Shown here: positions 47,094-55,125 of the stretch, one piece after another
How the letters are laid out: each line of letters starts with the position of its first letter
Numbering within the stretch: the stretch's first letter is position 1
NCBI GenBank assembly: GCA_020723805.1
Contig: DYID01000020.1
Coordinates: forward strand, 16,130 to 80,129
Direction: 5' to 3'
Length of the DNA: 64,000 bases
Origin: Anaerolinea sp.
Lineage (GTDB): Bacteria; Chloroflexota; Anaerolineae; Anaerolineales; Villigracilaceae
The notes under the pieces: generated by a model
Told to the model about the DNA's origin: nothing
Databases searched by the model: none
The model's input: only the letters and a program-made list of their open reading frames with translations
Program-made: the position numbers and the translations under genes

Positions 47094-47375
47094 ATAAAAA
47101 TTCTCGCCCACACACGGGGCGAGAATTCAATTCACGCGGTTCCACCCGATTTGTGGGGCGAGATGAATCTCGCCGCACATCTCTTCAGCCTCTAACGGAG
47201 CCACCCGTTTCGCTTACTGACTGATCACTGTTCACCGATTACTGATTACTGATTACTGAACACTGATCACTGTTCCGCTCCACGCTCGCGAGGGGTTTTC
47301 GGCGACTGTTTCTGCAAGAGGCTCTCAATCTGCGGCTTCTTGTCCCTGTCAGACCGTCGTCACCTACTCGTCTCG
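47094..47375 (-). promoter_or_regulatory. T-box riboswitch, threonine specifier ACC
   Basis: On the minus strand: GACGAGUA, helix GGUGAC/GUCGCC, then GAAA-ACC-C (specifier ACC at 47296-47294, Thr), T-box core TGGAACCGCG (47144-47135) and terminator stem ATTCTCGCCC/GGGCGAGAAT with Ts (47126-47094). Between stem I and the antiterminator it holds eight CTGATTA-type heptamers (47221-47276) and the palindrome GCGAGATGAATCTCGC (47158-47173). Confidence 0.93.
47221..47276 (-). repeat. CAGTAAT/CAGTGAT heptamers inside the threonine T-box leader
   Basis: Eight contiguous 7-nt units (plus-strand reading CTGATCA, CTGTTCA, CCGATTA, CTGATTA twice, CTGAACA, CTGATCA, CTGTTCC). Confidence 0.95.
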
Positions 47376-47405
47376 GTCAACGCGTTTTGAATTTCGATTG
47401 GCGGC

Positions 47406-47434
47406 ATTATACCCACATCCACCAAAAAGCACAA
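47406..47434 (-). promoter_or_regulatory. Promoter of the threonine T-box transcript
   Basis: TTGTGC (47434-47429), 17-nt spacer, TATAAT (47411-47406), reading on the minus strand toward the T-box leader. Confidence 0.75.
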
Positions 47435-47450
47435 CCTGCCCCTGCAACTC

Positions 47451-48029
47451 TTATTCCGGCTCCCCAAACACAATCTGGTCGCCTTCCATCGAAGTGATGC
47501 ACGCCAGCGAATGGACCGGCACCCCCAGCGGCTTGAGCGCCGCGCGCCCGCCCTCGAACACCTTCTCGATCAATGCCCCGATGCCGACGATTTTCGCCCC
47601 CGAAGCCTCCGCCAGCCGCACCAACCCAAGGATGGTTTGACCGCTGGCAAGAAAGTCGTCAATGATCAGCACCTTCTCCCCGTTTGCCAGGTATTCCGGC
47701 GAGACAATCAACTCCACCATGCGTCCCTTCGTATGCGAGGGAGCCAGTGTCAGGTACACCTGATCGGGCATCGTAATCGGTTTGTGCTTGCGGGCATACA
47801 CCACCGGCAGCCCGAGGTGAATCGCCGTCGTCAGCGCAGGGGCAATGCCAGAGATTTCAGCGGTCAGCACCTTCGTCGCGCCGACCGAAGCGAACAGACG
47901 CGCAAACTCCCGCCCGCAGGCGTCCATCAGCAAAGGGTCCACCTGATGATTGACGAAACTGTCCACCTTCAAAATCCCCCCGCCCAGTGACTTCCCATCG
48001 CGCAGAATGCGTTCCTCCAATTCCTTCAT
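47451..48029 (-). CDS. xpt: Xanthine phosphoribosyltransferase
   Basis: Salvages xanthine to XMP with PRPP. 192 residues, start MKELEERILRDG, PRPP site VLIIDDFLASGQT, and the Xpt-typical VDSFVNHQVDP and KHKPITMPD. CGGAGG lies 5 nt upstream of ATG 48029, which decides the start over the in-frame codon at 48047. Divergent from maf. No purine riboswitch is visible in the short 5' region. Confidence 0.94.
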   Translation of the reverse strand: MKELEERILRDGKSLGGGILKVDSFVNHQVDPLLMDACGREFARLFASVGATKVLTAEISGIAPALTTAIHLGLPVVYARKHKPITMPDQVYLTLAPSHTKGRMVELIVSPEYLANGEKVLIIDDFLASGQTILGLVRLAEASGAKIVGIGALIEKVFEGGRAALKPLGVPVHSLACITSMEGDQIVFGEPE

Positions 48030-48132
48030 AGCCGCCTCCGTGACCACACAATTTTATTGACATTTTACAACGCGCGCCGCCGGTTTGCAAATTCACATTT
48101 GCCTTATCTTCCCTGTGTTAGAATCTTTCCCT

Positions 48133-48777
48133 GTGACCCTCATCCTTGCCTCCAACTCGCCGCGCCGGCGTCAACTACTCGCCATCACCGGTTGGGAGTT
48201 CACCGTTTCCGTTGCCGATGTGGACGAGACCCCGCTGGAGAACGAAACGCCCGCCGACTACGTTATAAGGTTGGCGCAGACCAAGGCACGCACCATCGCC
48301 GAACGCACCGCCGGCGAACACCTCATCCTCGCGGCAGATACCACCGTCGTGGACGGACTCGACATCCTCGGCAAACCCGCCGATGAAGCCGAAGCCGTCG
48401 CCATGCTCACCCGTCTGCGCGGACGCACGCATCAGGTCTACACCGGGATTGCCCTGCTCCGAAAAAGCGACGGTCTCCTCCTCACCGACCTCTGCGTCAC
48501 CGACGTGCCCATGCGCAACTACACCGACGAGGAAATCCGCGCCTACGTTGCCAGCGGCGACCCCTTCGACAAGGCGGGCGCCTACGCCATTCAGCATGAC
48601 GGCTTTCGCCCCGTCGCCCGCATGGACGGCTGTTACGCCGGCGTCATGGGACTGCCCCTCTGCCACGTCGTCCGCCTGATGCGCCGCATGAACGTCCCCC
48701 CTGCGGCAGATGTCCCCTCGAATTGCCAGAAATTGCTGGAATACAACTGTCCAATATTCACATCCATCCTTGAGTAG
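48133..48777 (+). CDS. maf: Maf/YceF nucleoside triphosphate pyrophosphatase
   Basis: Hydrolyses non-canonical or modified NTPs (dTTP/UTP type in characterised homologues). 214 residues with the N-terminal signature LILASNSPRRRQLL, AADTTV and the conserved KPADEAEA. GTG 48133 is the start where homology begins; TAGAAT ends 8 nt upstream (48119-48124), which suggests leaderless initiation on GTG. Confidence 0.93.
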   Translation: MTLILASNSPRRRQLLAITGWEFTVSVADVDETPLENETPADYVIRLAQTKARTIAERTAGEHLILAADTTVVDGLDILGKPADEAEAVAMLTRLRGRTHQVYTGIALLRKSDGLLLTDLCVTDVPMRNYTDEEIRAYVASGDPFDKAGAYAIQHDGFRPVARMDGCYAGVMGLPLCHVVRLMRRMNVPPAADVPSNCQKLLEYNCPIFTSILE

Positions 48778-48798
48778 CTGATGTTACCCAGTTTTCCC

Positions 48799-48868
48799 GT
48801 AGCGCGACACATTGTCCCCGGATGGGGGTTCATGTCGCCTATAAACGCGAGATGAATCTCGCACCACC
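48799..48868 (+). repeat. REP-like palindromes upstream of PBP gene
   Basis: GTAGCGCGACAC...GTCGC followed by the perfect palindrome GCGAGATGAATCTCGC (48847-48862). That 16-mer is identical in the thrS T-box leader at 47158-47173. Confidence 0.88.
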
Positions 48869-48904
48869 ACGTAAGTACAGAACAAAACCACTGAAAGGCA
48901 ACCA

Positions 48905-51145
48905 ATGAAGTTTTTCCGCTGGATACACCTTATCGTCATCATGACCTTCCTGAGCGCCTGCGGCTCAGGCGGAAGCGGATTGATTCCCGCCGGCGTCACC
49001 GACACTCCCCTCCCGCCTCCTGCCGTGACCGTCATCTCTGCCCCCGACCCCAGCCTGACCCTCGCCGCCTACCTCGACGCCTACAAGGCGGATGACTACA
49101 ACACCATGTACTCGCTCGTCAGCAAGGTGACGCAGGATACCCTCCCGCTCGAAGAATTTGCCAGACGCAACCGCGACGCGCTCAACGAAATGAGCGCCGC
49201 TTCCTTCGACTACGAAGTGCTTTCCTCACTGGTCAACCCCTACTCTGCCGAAGTCGCCTACAAAGTGACCTACCACACCGCCCTGGTCGGCGAGATTCAA
49301 CGCAACATCGTCGCCCGGCTGGCGCTCGAAAACGGTGTGTGGAAACTGCAATGGGACGACTCGCTCATCCTGCCCGAACTGGCGGGTGGAAACGTCCTGC
49401 GCATGGATTACAGCATCCCTTCGCGCGGCAACATCTACGACCGTGACGGCGATGTTATCGCCGCCCAGACCGACGCCTACGCCTTCAGCATCCTGCCTGG
49501 CAACGTCACGGAGGAAAGTCTCTCCACTCTGCTCACCGAAGTCTGGCGGCTGTGCGGCAACAGCATGGAAGCGCTGGCGCAGCAAATTGCCAACACGCCC
49601 GCCCTCTATCCCATTCCCTTGTGCGAAGCCTCGGCGGACGAATCCGAACGCATCCGCAGTATTGCTCCCGCCGGTCTGCAATGGGTGCAGTACAACTCGC
49701 GCTTTTACTTCGACCAGGGAACGAGTTCCAACATTGTCGGCTACACCCAATTCATCTCCCCGGAAAATCTGGAGAAATACCGCCGCCTAGGCTACCGCGG
49801 CGACGAGCGCGTGGGCGCGGCGGGCATCGAACAGTGGGCGGAGGACTACCTCGCCGGTCAACATGGAGGCACGTTGTATGTCGTGAACCCCTCCTCAGGT
49901 CAGATTGTGACGCGCGTGGGCGAGAGCGCGCCCAAACCCGCCGACTCGGTCTATCTCACCATTGACGACAACCTCCAGTATTACGCCCAGCAAGCCATCA
50001 AGGGATTTACCGGCGCGGCTGTGGTGATGGAAGTCAAAACCGGACGCGTGCTGGCGATGGCGTCCTCGCCCGGCTTCGACGCCAACATCTTCGAACCGAA
50101 CAACCCCAACGCCGCAACCCTAATCGCGGAACTGGTGCCCGGCTCCCTGCTCAACCGCGCCGCCCAGGGACAGTATCCGCTCGGCTCGGTGTTCAAGATC
50201 ATCACCATGGCAGCCGGCATGGAAAGCGGACTCTTCATCCCCGAAAGCACCTATGACTGCCAATACACCTGGACGCGCCTCCCCGACCAAATCCGCTACG
50301 ACTGGACCTACCAGCACTGCCAGGACCGCCTCGCCGCCGGACAGGAATGCAATACCAGCGACAGCACGCCCTCCGGTGTGCTAACGCTCTCCGAAGGGCT
50401 GATGCGTTCGTGCAATCCCTTCTTCTGGGAAATCGGCTACACCCTCTACCGGAACAACCGCCCCAACGACATTGCCAACATGGCGCGCGCCTTTGGGCTC
50501 GGTCAGCCGACCGGCATCGGGCAAATCCCCGAAGAGGCAGGGCAAATCAACGACCCGCCCACCGACATTGACGTGGTCAATCAGTCCATCGGGCAGGGCG
50601 ATGTGCTGGTCACACCGCTGCAGGTGGCAGATTTCATCGCCGCCATCGCCAACGGCGGCACGCTCTACCGTCCGCAACTGGTGGAGCGCATCGAGCCGGT
50701 GGACGGCAGCGCCGCTGTGCAGGTCTTCAAGCCCGAAGCGCGCGGCACTTTGCCCCTCCAGCCCTTCCGCCTGGAGTTCATCAAGAACGCCATGATCGAG
50801 GTGGTCAAGAACCCGCGCGGCACAGCCAACTTCCGCCTGCGCGGGCTGACAATTCCGGTGGCAGGCAAAACCGGCACTGCCGAATCGGGGAGCGGCAAGC
50901 CCCATGCCTGGTTTGCCGGCTTCACCATGGCGGAGGAAAACACCGGTCTGCCCGATATTGCCGTCGTCGTCATCCTCGAAAACGCCGGCGAAGGCTCCGA
51001 CTACGCCGCCCCGGTCTTCAAACGCATCGTCGAGACCTACTATTACGGCACGCCCCGCACCTTCTACTGGTTCGAATCCAACTTCGGCGTGACCAAGACC
51101 CCCACGCCCCTCGGCGGCATCCCCACCGAAACGCCGAAGCCGTAA
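48905..51145 (+). CDS. PBP2-type transpeptidase with lipoprotein anchor
   Basis: 746 residues. Lipoprotein signal ending LSAC replaces the usual transmembrane anchor. Then an NTF2-like N-terminal domain as in MecA (about 45-150), a dimerisation domain (IPSRGNIYDRDGDVIA), and a transpeptidase domain with SVFK (about 427), SCN (about 502) and KTGT (about 653). It cross-links peptidoglycan outside the membrane. A Thr/Pro-rich tail ends the protein. Related class B PBPs can give beta-lactam tolerance, but nothing here shows that. Confidence 0.9.
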   Translation: MKFFRWIHLIVIMTFLSACGSGGSGLIPAGVTDTPLPPPAVTVISAPDPSLTLAAYLDAYKADDYNTMYSLVSKVTQDTLPLEEFARRNRDALNEMSAASFDYEVLSSLVNPYSAEVAYKVTYHTALVGEIQRNIVARLALENGVWKLQWDDSLILPELAGGNVLRMDYSIPSRGNIYDRDGDVIAAQTDAYAFSILPGNVTEESLSTLLTEVWRLCGNSMEALAQQIANTPALYPIPLCEASADESERIRSIAPAGLQWVQYNSRFYFDQGTSSNIVGYTQFISPENLEKYRRLGYRGDERVGAAGIEQWAEDYLAGQHGGTLYVVNPSSGQIVTRVGESAPKPADSVYLTIDDNLQYYAQQAIKGFTGAAVVMEVKTGRVLAMASSPGFDANIFEPNNPNAATLIAELVPGSLLNRAAQGQYPLGSVFKIITMAAGMESGLFIPESTYDCQYTWTRLPDQIRYDWTYQHCQDRLAAGQECNTSDSTPSGVLTLSEGLMRSCNPFFWEIGYTLYRNNRPNDIANMARAFGLGQPTGIGQIPEEAGQINDPPTDIDVVNQSIGQGDVLVTPLQVADFIAAIANGGTLYRPQLVERIEPVDGSAAVQVFKPEARGTLPLQPFRLEFIKNAMIEVVKNPRGTANFRLRGLTIPVAGKTGTAESGSGKPHAWFAGFTMAEENTGLPDIAVVVILENAGEGSDYAAPVFKRIVETYYYGTPRTFYWFESNFGVTKTPTPLGGIPTETPKP

Positions 51146-51211
51146 ATTCACTCGCCACAGAGAGTATTGAGAAAATCAGGCTCTACCGTTTTTAATGGAT
51201 GAACCATTTTC

Positions 51212-51300
51212 AAACACGAAGTACACAAAGGTCACGAAGGAAAAATGCCCGTAAAATCATCGCCTTTTCCCCCTTTGTGCACTTGGTGTCCTTTGTGTTT
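51212..51300 (+). repeat. Long imperfect inverted repeat of ACACAAAGG type
   Basis: Left arm 51212-51240 (AAACACGAAGTACACAAAGG...) and right arm 51272-51300 are imperfect reverse complements, about 29 nt each, 31 nt apart. A second hairpin GGCTCTTTCC/CGGAAGAGCC follows at 51302-51329. Confidence 0.8.
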
Positions 51301-51374
51301 AGGCTCTTTCCTGTTATTACGGAAGAGCCGAAAATCAAAAATCTCTGCGATCTCCGCGAACTCAGTGGTGAACA

Positions 51375-52283
51375 TTGACGGAAGATAAGTTCGTACACGG
51401 TCTCATCATCAAAGCCCAGTCCGGTTTCTTTACCGTAGAAAGCGGGCAAGGTTTAATTGTCTGCCGTCTGCGCGGCAAACTCAAACAGGGACGTCCCAGC
51501 GGCGACATCGCCGCCGTCGGCGACCGCGTGCAAATCACCGTCCTGCCGGATGGAAGCGGGGTGATAGAGAAAGTCGAAGAGCGCAAACGGGCTATCGTCC
51601 GGCTCGACCCGCGCCCGCAGGGCGAATATCAGCAGGTCTTGCTCGCCAACCCCGATCAGGCAGTCTTCGTCTTTGCCTGCGCGCATCCTGCCCCCCGCCT
51701 GCGTATGCTCGACCGCTTCCTCGTCATCGCCGAAAAACAAAACGTGCCGCCGCTCATCGTCGCCAACAAAACCGACTTGGTGAAAAACCCGCGGGACATC
51801 TTCGGGCTTTATGAAACCATCGGCTACCGCGTCCTCTACACCTCCACCCAAACCGGCGCCGGGCTCGACGAACTGCGCGAAGCGCTGAAAGGCAAAATCT
51901 CCGCCCTCGCCGGACCCAGCGGCGTGGGCAAATCATCCCTGCTCAATGCCATTCAACCGGGGCTGGGGCTGGCAGTGCGGGAAATCAGCCGCGCTATGAA
52001 AAAAGGCAAACACACCACCGTCGTGCGTCAGATGTTCCCGCTCGAAGGCGGCGGTTACGTTGCCGATACGCCCGGCTGGAAGTCACTGGCGCTGTGGGAT
52101 ACCCAGCCCGAAGAACTGGATGCCTACTTCCCCGAACTGCGCGACCTCGTGGCGCACTGTCAGTTCAGCGACTGCACTCATATCCACGAGCCGGGCTGCG
52201 CTGTGTTACTCGCAGTGAAAGAAGGGCGTGTGCATCGGGAGCGGTACGAGTCGTATTTGAGGCTGCGTTCGGGACAAGACTAG
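51375..52283 (+). CDS. rsgA: Ribosome small subunit GTPase RsgA
   Basis: Late-stage 30S assembly GTPase. 302 residues: OB fold, circularly permuted GTPase with NKTD, GPSGVGKSSL and DTPG, and a zinc knuckle HCQFSDCTHIHEPGC. No ATG is available at the N-terminus; TTG 51375 is the only start that keeps the OB domain, since a stop precedes it. A tract of 7-nt repeats separates it from holB. Confidence 0.93.
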   Translation: MTEDKFVHGLIIKAQSGFFTVESGQGLIVCRLRGKLKQGRPSGDIAAVGDRVQITVLPDGSGVIEKVEERKRAIVRLDPRPQGEYQQVLLANPDQAVFVFACAHPAPRLRMLDRFLVIAEKQNVPPLIVANKTDLVKNPRDIFGLYETIGYRVLYTSTQTGAGLDELREALKGKISALAGPSGVGKSSLLNAIQPGLGLAVREISRAMKKGKHTTVVRQMFPLEGGGYVADTPGWKSLALWDTQPEELDAYFPELRDLVAHCQFSDCTHIHEPGCAVLLAVKEGRVHRERYESYLRLRSGQD

Positions 52284-52299
52284 CGACCAGAGAATTGGG

Positions 52300-52334
52300 G
52301 ATTTACGATTTTCGATTGACCATTTACGATTGGA
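52300..52334 (+). repeat. GATTTAC heptamers between rsgA and holB
   Basis: Five units (GATTTAC, GATTTTC, GATTGAC, CATTTAC, GATTGGA) ending 5 nt before the holB ATG. Confidence 0.88.
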
Positions 52335-52339
52335 CACTG

Positions 52340-53344
52340 ATGACTACTTCACCAATCACCGATAACTGGAACATCACCGGTCACGCATGGGCAGTGGACA
52401 TGCTCAAGAAGCACGTCATCCACGGAACGACGCGCCATGCGTATCTTTTCTCTGGACCTCCGGGACTGGGACGCCGCACACTGGCTTTGCGCTTCGCCCA
52501 AGCCTTGAACTGCCCGACCCCCTCCGCCCCCGGCATCCCCTGCGGCTCTTGCCGCGACTGCCGCCAAATCGAATCCATGCAGCACGCCGACCTGACCGTC
52601 GTCCAGGCGGATGCGGAGGGCGGCATCCTCAAAGTGGATCAAATCCGCGAATCGCGCAAACTGCTCTCGCTCAAGCCGTATCAATCGAAGTATCGCGTCG
52701 CGCTCTTCCTGCGCTTTCACGAAGCGAACGATAACGCCGCCAACGCCCTGCTGAAAACGCTCGAAGAAGCCCCCTCCTACGCCGTCCTCATCCTCACCGC
52801 CGACAACCCCGAGCAGCTCCTGCCGACCATCGTCTCACGCTGCGAAATCCTGCGGCTGAGACCTTTATCTATCCAAGAAGTGCAAAGAGACCTGGAAAGC
52901 AAGGGCGTGGAAAGTGGTCGCGCCAAATTGATCGCCCACATCTCCGGCGGGCGTCCCGGTTACGCGCGGCGGCTGGCGCAGGATGACGCCCTGCTGGGTC
53001 AACGCGAAGAACGCCTGAACGATTTGCTCTCCCTGCTGCCTGCCTCGCGCGTGGAAAAATTCAAATACGCCGAGCAATTGGCGAAGGACAAAGACGCCAT
53101 GCGGCAAACGATACTGTTCTGGCTCTCCTACTGGCGCGACGTGATGCTGAGAACCGCCCAGGCAGAGACCCCGCTCGTCAACGCGGACCGCAACCTGGAA
53201 ATCGAAGGCTTGGCGCAACGGCTGGACCTTTCCTCTGCCCGCAAAACAGTCGCCGACCTCGAAGCCGCCCTCGAACGGCTGGAAAAGAACGTCAACCCGC
53301 GCCTGCTGGCGGAAGTGCTGCTGTTGGATTTGCCGAAAGTGTAA
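52340..53344 (+). CDS. holB: DNA polymerase III delta' subunit
   Basis: Clamp-loader component, 334 residues: AAA+ fold with a Walker A that reads GPPGLGRRT (Lys replaced by Arg, so ATP hydrolysis is unlikely, in line with delta' role), zinc module C-x9-C-x2-C-x2-C, LLKTLEEAP and the SRC motif. The ATG at 52340 is preferred; the open frame extends into rsgA but is not homologous there. Confidence 0.92.
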   Translation: MTTSPITDNWNITGHAWAVDMLKKHVIHGTTRHAYLFSGPPGLGRRTLALRFAQALNCPTPSAPGIPCGSCRDCRQIESMQHADLTVVQADAEGGILKVDQIRESRKLLSLKPYQSKYRVALFLRFHEANDNAANALLKTLEEAPSYAVLILTADNPEQLLPTIVSRCEILRLRPLSIQEVQRDLESKGVESGRAKLIAHISGGRPGYARRLAQDDALLGQREERLNDLLSLLPASRVEKFKYAEQLAKDKDAMRQTILFWLSYWRDVMLRTAQAETPLVNADRNLEIEGLAQRLDLSSARKTVADLEAALERLEKNVNPRLLAEVLLLDLPKV

Positions 53345-53346
53345 AT

Positions 53347-53420
53347 TGTAGTAACGACTTCAGTCGTTACAGACTGATGACTTCAGTCGTTACAGATTGA
53401 CGACTGAAGTTGTCACTACA
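53347..53420 (+). repeat. REP/BIME element in front of RAYT
   Basis: TGTAGT...ACTACA ends with internal AACGACTTCAGTCGTT hairpin and GACTGAAGTT arm. Same architecture as 40185-40256. A half copy (AACTGAAGTCGTCGCCACA) follows the transposase gene at 54043-54061. Confidence 0.9.
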
Positions 53421-53430
53421 TTTCAACGCC

Positions 53431-54048
53431 ATGCCCTACGAATACCGCAAACTTTCACCCCAAGAGCGCGAAGAGGTCGTCAACTATCGCCGCGAACGCG
53501 GCTATCCCTTACATGCCCCGCCGCATCCATTTCGTGACGCGGGAGCTTATTTGATTTCGGCGGCAAATTACGAACACAAGCCGGTCATGAAACTTCCACA
53601 GCGGCGCACCGAATTCGAGACCCGCCTGCTCAACGCGCTCAAAGCAATTGCGGACGAAATCATCGCCTGGGTGGTTTTGCCAAATCATTATCATGTCTTG
53701 CTCTATGTCCAATCCTTGAATCATGTGTCCGTGGCATTGCAACACTTGCATGGAACTACATCGCGGGAATGGAACATCGAGGATGATTTAACGGGAAAAC
53801 GCCGCGTTTGGTATAAATTTTTCGACACCATGATAAGGAACGACGCCCACCTTCATACAGCGTTCAACTACATCCATTACAACCCCGTCAAACATGGCTA
53901 CGTGACCGATCCGTACGATTGGCACTGGTCGAGCCTATTGTTGTATCATGAGGACATGGGCAGGGATTGGTTGAGAGACCACTGGAAAGCCTACACACCT
54001 TCTCCCGACTTTGGCAAAGGTTGGGATGATGATGTGGTGAACAACTGA
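53431..54048 (+). CDS. REP-associated tyrosine transposase (RAYT)
   Basis: 205-residue Y1 HUH enzyme of the IS200/IS605-related RAYT family. HUH motif in WVVLPNHYHVLLYV; the catalytic tyrosine and helix in FNYIHYNPVKHGYV; typical ending WHWSSLLLYH. Single copy, flanked by REP palindromes on both sides and not by IS ends. RAYTs are thought to nick and spread REP/REPIN repeats. ATG 53431 lies 10 nt after the upstream element. Confidence 0.93.
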   Translation: MPYEYRKLSPQEREEVVNYRRERGYPLHAPPHPFRDAGAYLISAANYEHKPVMKLPQRRTEFETRLLNALKAIADEIIAWVVLPNHYHVLLYVQSLNHVSVALQHLHGTTSREWNIEDDLTGKRRVWYKFFDTMIRNDAHLHTAFNYIHYNPVKHGYVTDPYDWHWSSLLLYHEDMGRDWLRDHWKAYTPSPDFGKGWDDDVVNN

Positions 54049-54072
54049 AGTCGTCGCCACAAGGAGTACCAC

Positions 54073-54276
54073 ATGTGCCGAAGCATCAAAACCTTACGCA
54101 GCGCCGAAATCCCCGCCACGGAGGAGGAAATCCGCGCCGCGGCATTGCAGTACGTGCGAAAAGTGAGCGGCTATCGCAAGCCCAGCAGGGTCAATGCCGA
54201 GGCGTTCGAGCGGGCGGTGGAGGAGGTGGCAGAGGCGACGAGGAGGATGCTCAGCGCGTTGCAAACGGCAAGATAA
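54073..54276 (+). CDS. DUF2277 family protein
   Basis: 67-residue basic helical protein with the family start MCRSIKTLR and the helix EIRAAALQYVRKVSGYRKPS. AAGGAG lies 7 nt before the ATG, within the right-hand REP half. Function unknown; homologues are common in Actinobacteria and Chloroflexota. Confidence 0.9.
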   Translation: MCRSIKTLRSAEIPATEEEIRAAALQYVRKVSGYRKPSRVNAEAFERAVEEVAEATRRMLSALQTAR

Positions 54277-54281
54277 CAATT

Positions 54282-54307
54282 CAGCGGATGGCAAACGCCA
54301 TCCGCTG
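54282..54307 (+). terminator. Hairpin after the DUF2277 gene
   Basis: Perfect 11-bp stem CAGCGGATGGC/GCCATCCGCTG with AAAC loop, weak T run. Lies between convergent genes. Confidence 0.6.
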
Positions 54308-54312
54308 CTCTT

Positions 54313-55059
54313 TCACTCTATCGCCTCCTTCAACCTCCTCGCCAGTTTACCAAAATGGGCGGTGTAGCGCATCTCATCCCTGCGCGGACGGGGGAGGTCC
54401 ACGTTCAGGTCGAGTTTGAGTGTGCCGGGACGCTGCGTCAGCACAAGCACGCGGTCTGCCAAAAACAGCGACTCGCTGATGGAATGCGTCACCATGATGA
54501 CCGTCTTCTGGCGCGCCTGCCAGATGCGCGAAAGTTCCGTCCACATGCGTTCGCGGGTGAGCGCATCCAGCGAGCCGAAAGGCTCATCGAGCAAGAGCAG
54601 GTCGGGGTCATGGATGAGCGCGCGGGCAATCGCCACACGCTGCGCCATCCCGCCGGAGAGGTCGCGCGGGAGCGAGTCTTCGAAGCCCTGCAATCCTACT
54701 AACTCAATCATCTCACGCGCTTTCTTCTGCGCGGCGTGATTGCCAACCCCGTGAATCTCCAGCGGCAGCATGATGTTTTGCATCACCGTGCGCCAGGGCA
54801 TAAGGTTCGCCTGCTGAAAGACCATGCCGATGCGCGGCTGCTGCCTGCGTGCAAACGTGACCTGCCCATCGGTAGGCTGCAACAACCCTGCCACAATCCG
54901 CAGGAGCGTTGTTTTGCCCGAGCCCGAAGGACCCAGCACGCAGATGAACTCGCGCGGATGCACATCGAACGAAACATCCCTCAGCGCGCGTAAGCCGCCG
55001 TTCTCGTCGGGGAAGACGGTGGTCAGATTGCGGATGGTGAGGATGGGGGTGTGAGACAT
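54313..55059 (-). CDS. ribZ: Riboflavin ABC transporter ATP-binding protein
   Basis: 248-residue ABC ATPase of the nitrate/taurine/NMT1 class: Walker A GPSGSGKTTL, Q-loop FQQANLMPW, signature LSGGMAQRVAIARAL, Walker B LLLLDEPFGSLD, and H-loop VTHSISES. Last gene of the FMN-riboswitch operon. The start is placed at ATG 55059 (MSHTPILTIRN). The gap to ribY is made wholly of 7-nt repeats. The symbol follows the RibXYZ proposal for Chloroflexota and rests on the riboswitch. Confidence 0.88.
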   Translation of the reverse strand: MSHTPILTIRNLTTVFPDENGGLRALRDVSFDVHPREFICVLGPSGSGKTTLLRIVAGLLQPTDGQVTFARRQQPRIGMVFQQANLMPWRTVMQNIMLPLEIHGVGNHAAQKKAREMIELVGLQGFEDSLPRDLSGGMAQRVAIARALIHDPDLLLLDEPFGSLDALTRERMWTELSRIWQARQKTVIMVTHSISESLFLADRVLVLTQRPGTLKLDLNVDLPRPRRDEMRYTAHFGKLARRLKEAIE

Positions 55060-55069
55060 ATGGCGTGGA

Positions 55070-55125
55070 ATTACCAATTACCAACCGCCAATTACTTCTT
55101 ACGGTTGGTAATTGGTGAATGGTAA
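55070..55125 (-). repeat. ATTACCA heptamers between ribY and ribZ
   Basis: Eight 7-nt units, ATTACCA on the left and TTGGTAA/ATGGTAA on the right, so the tract can fold on itself. It touches the ribY stop codon. Confidence 0.93.

Noticed and set aside
47034..47111. 26-residue N-terminal extension of thrS
   Set aside because: It would start inside the T-box terminator and runs through a dispersed hairpin repeat; ATG 47033 has a good ribosome site and fits homology.
51146..51374. Gene in the gap between the PBP gene and rsgA
   Set aside because: Only inverted repeats and a hairpin are visible; no frame with a start, ribosome site and protein-like composition.
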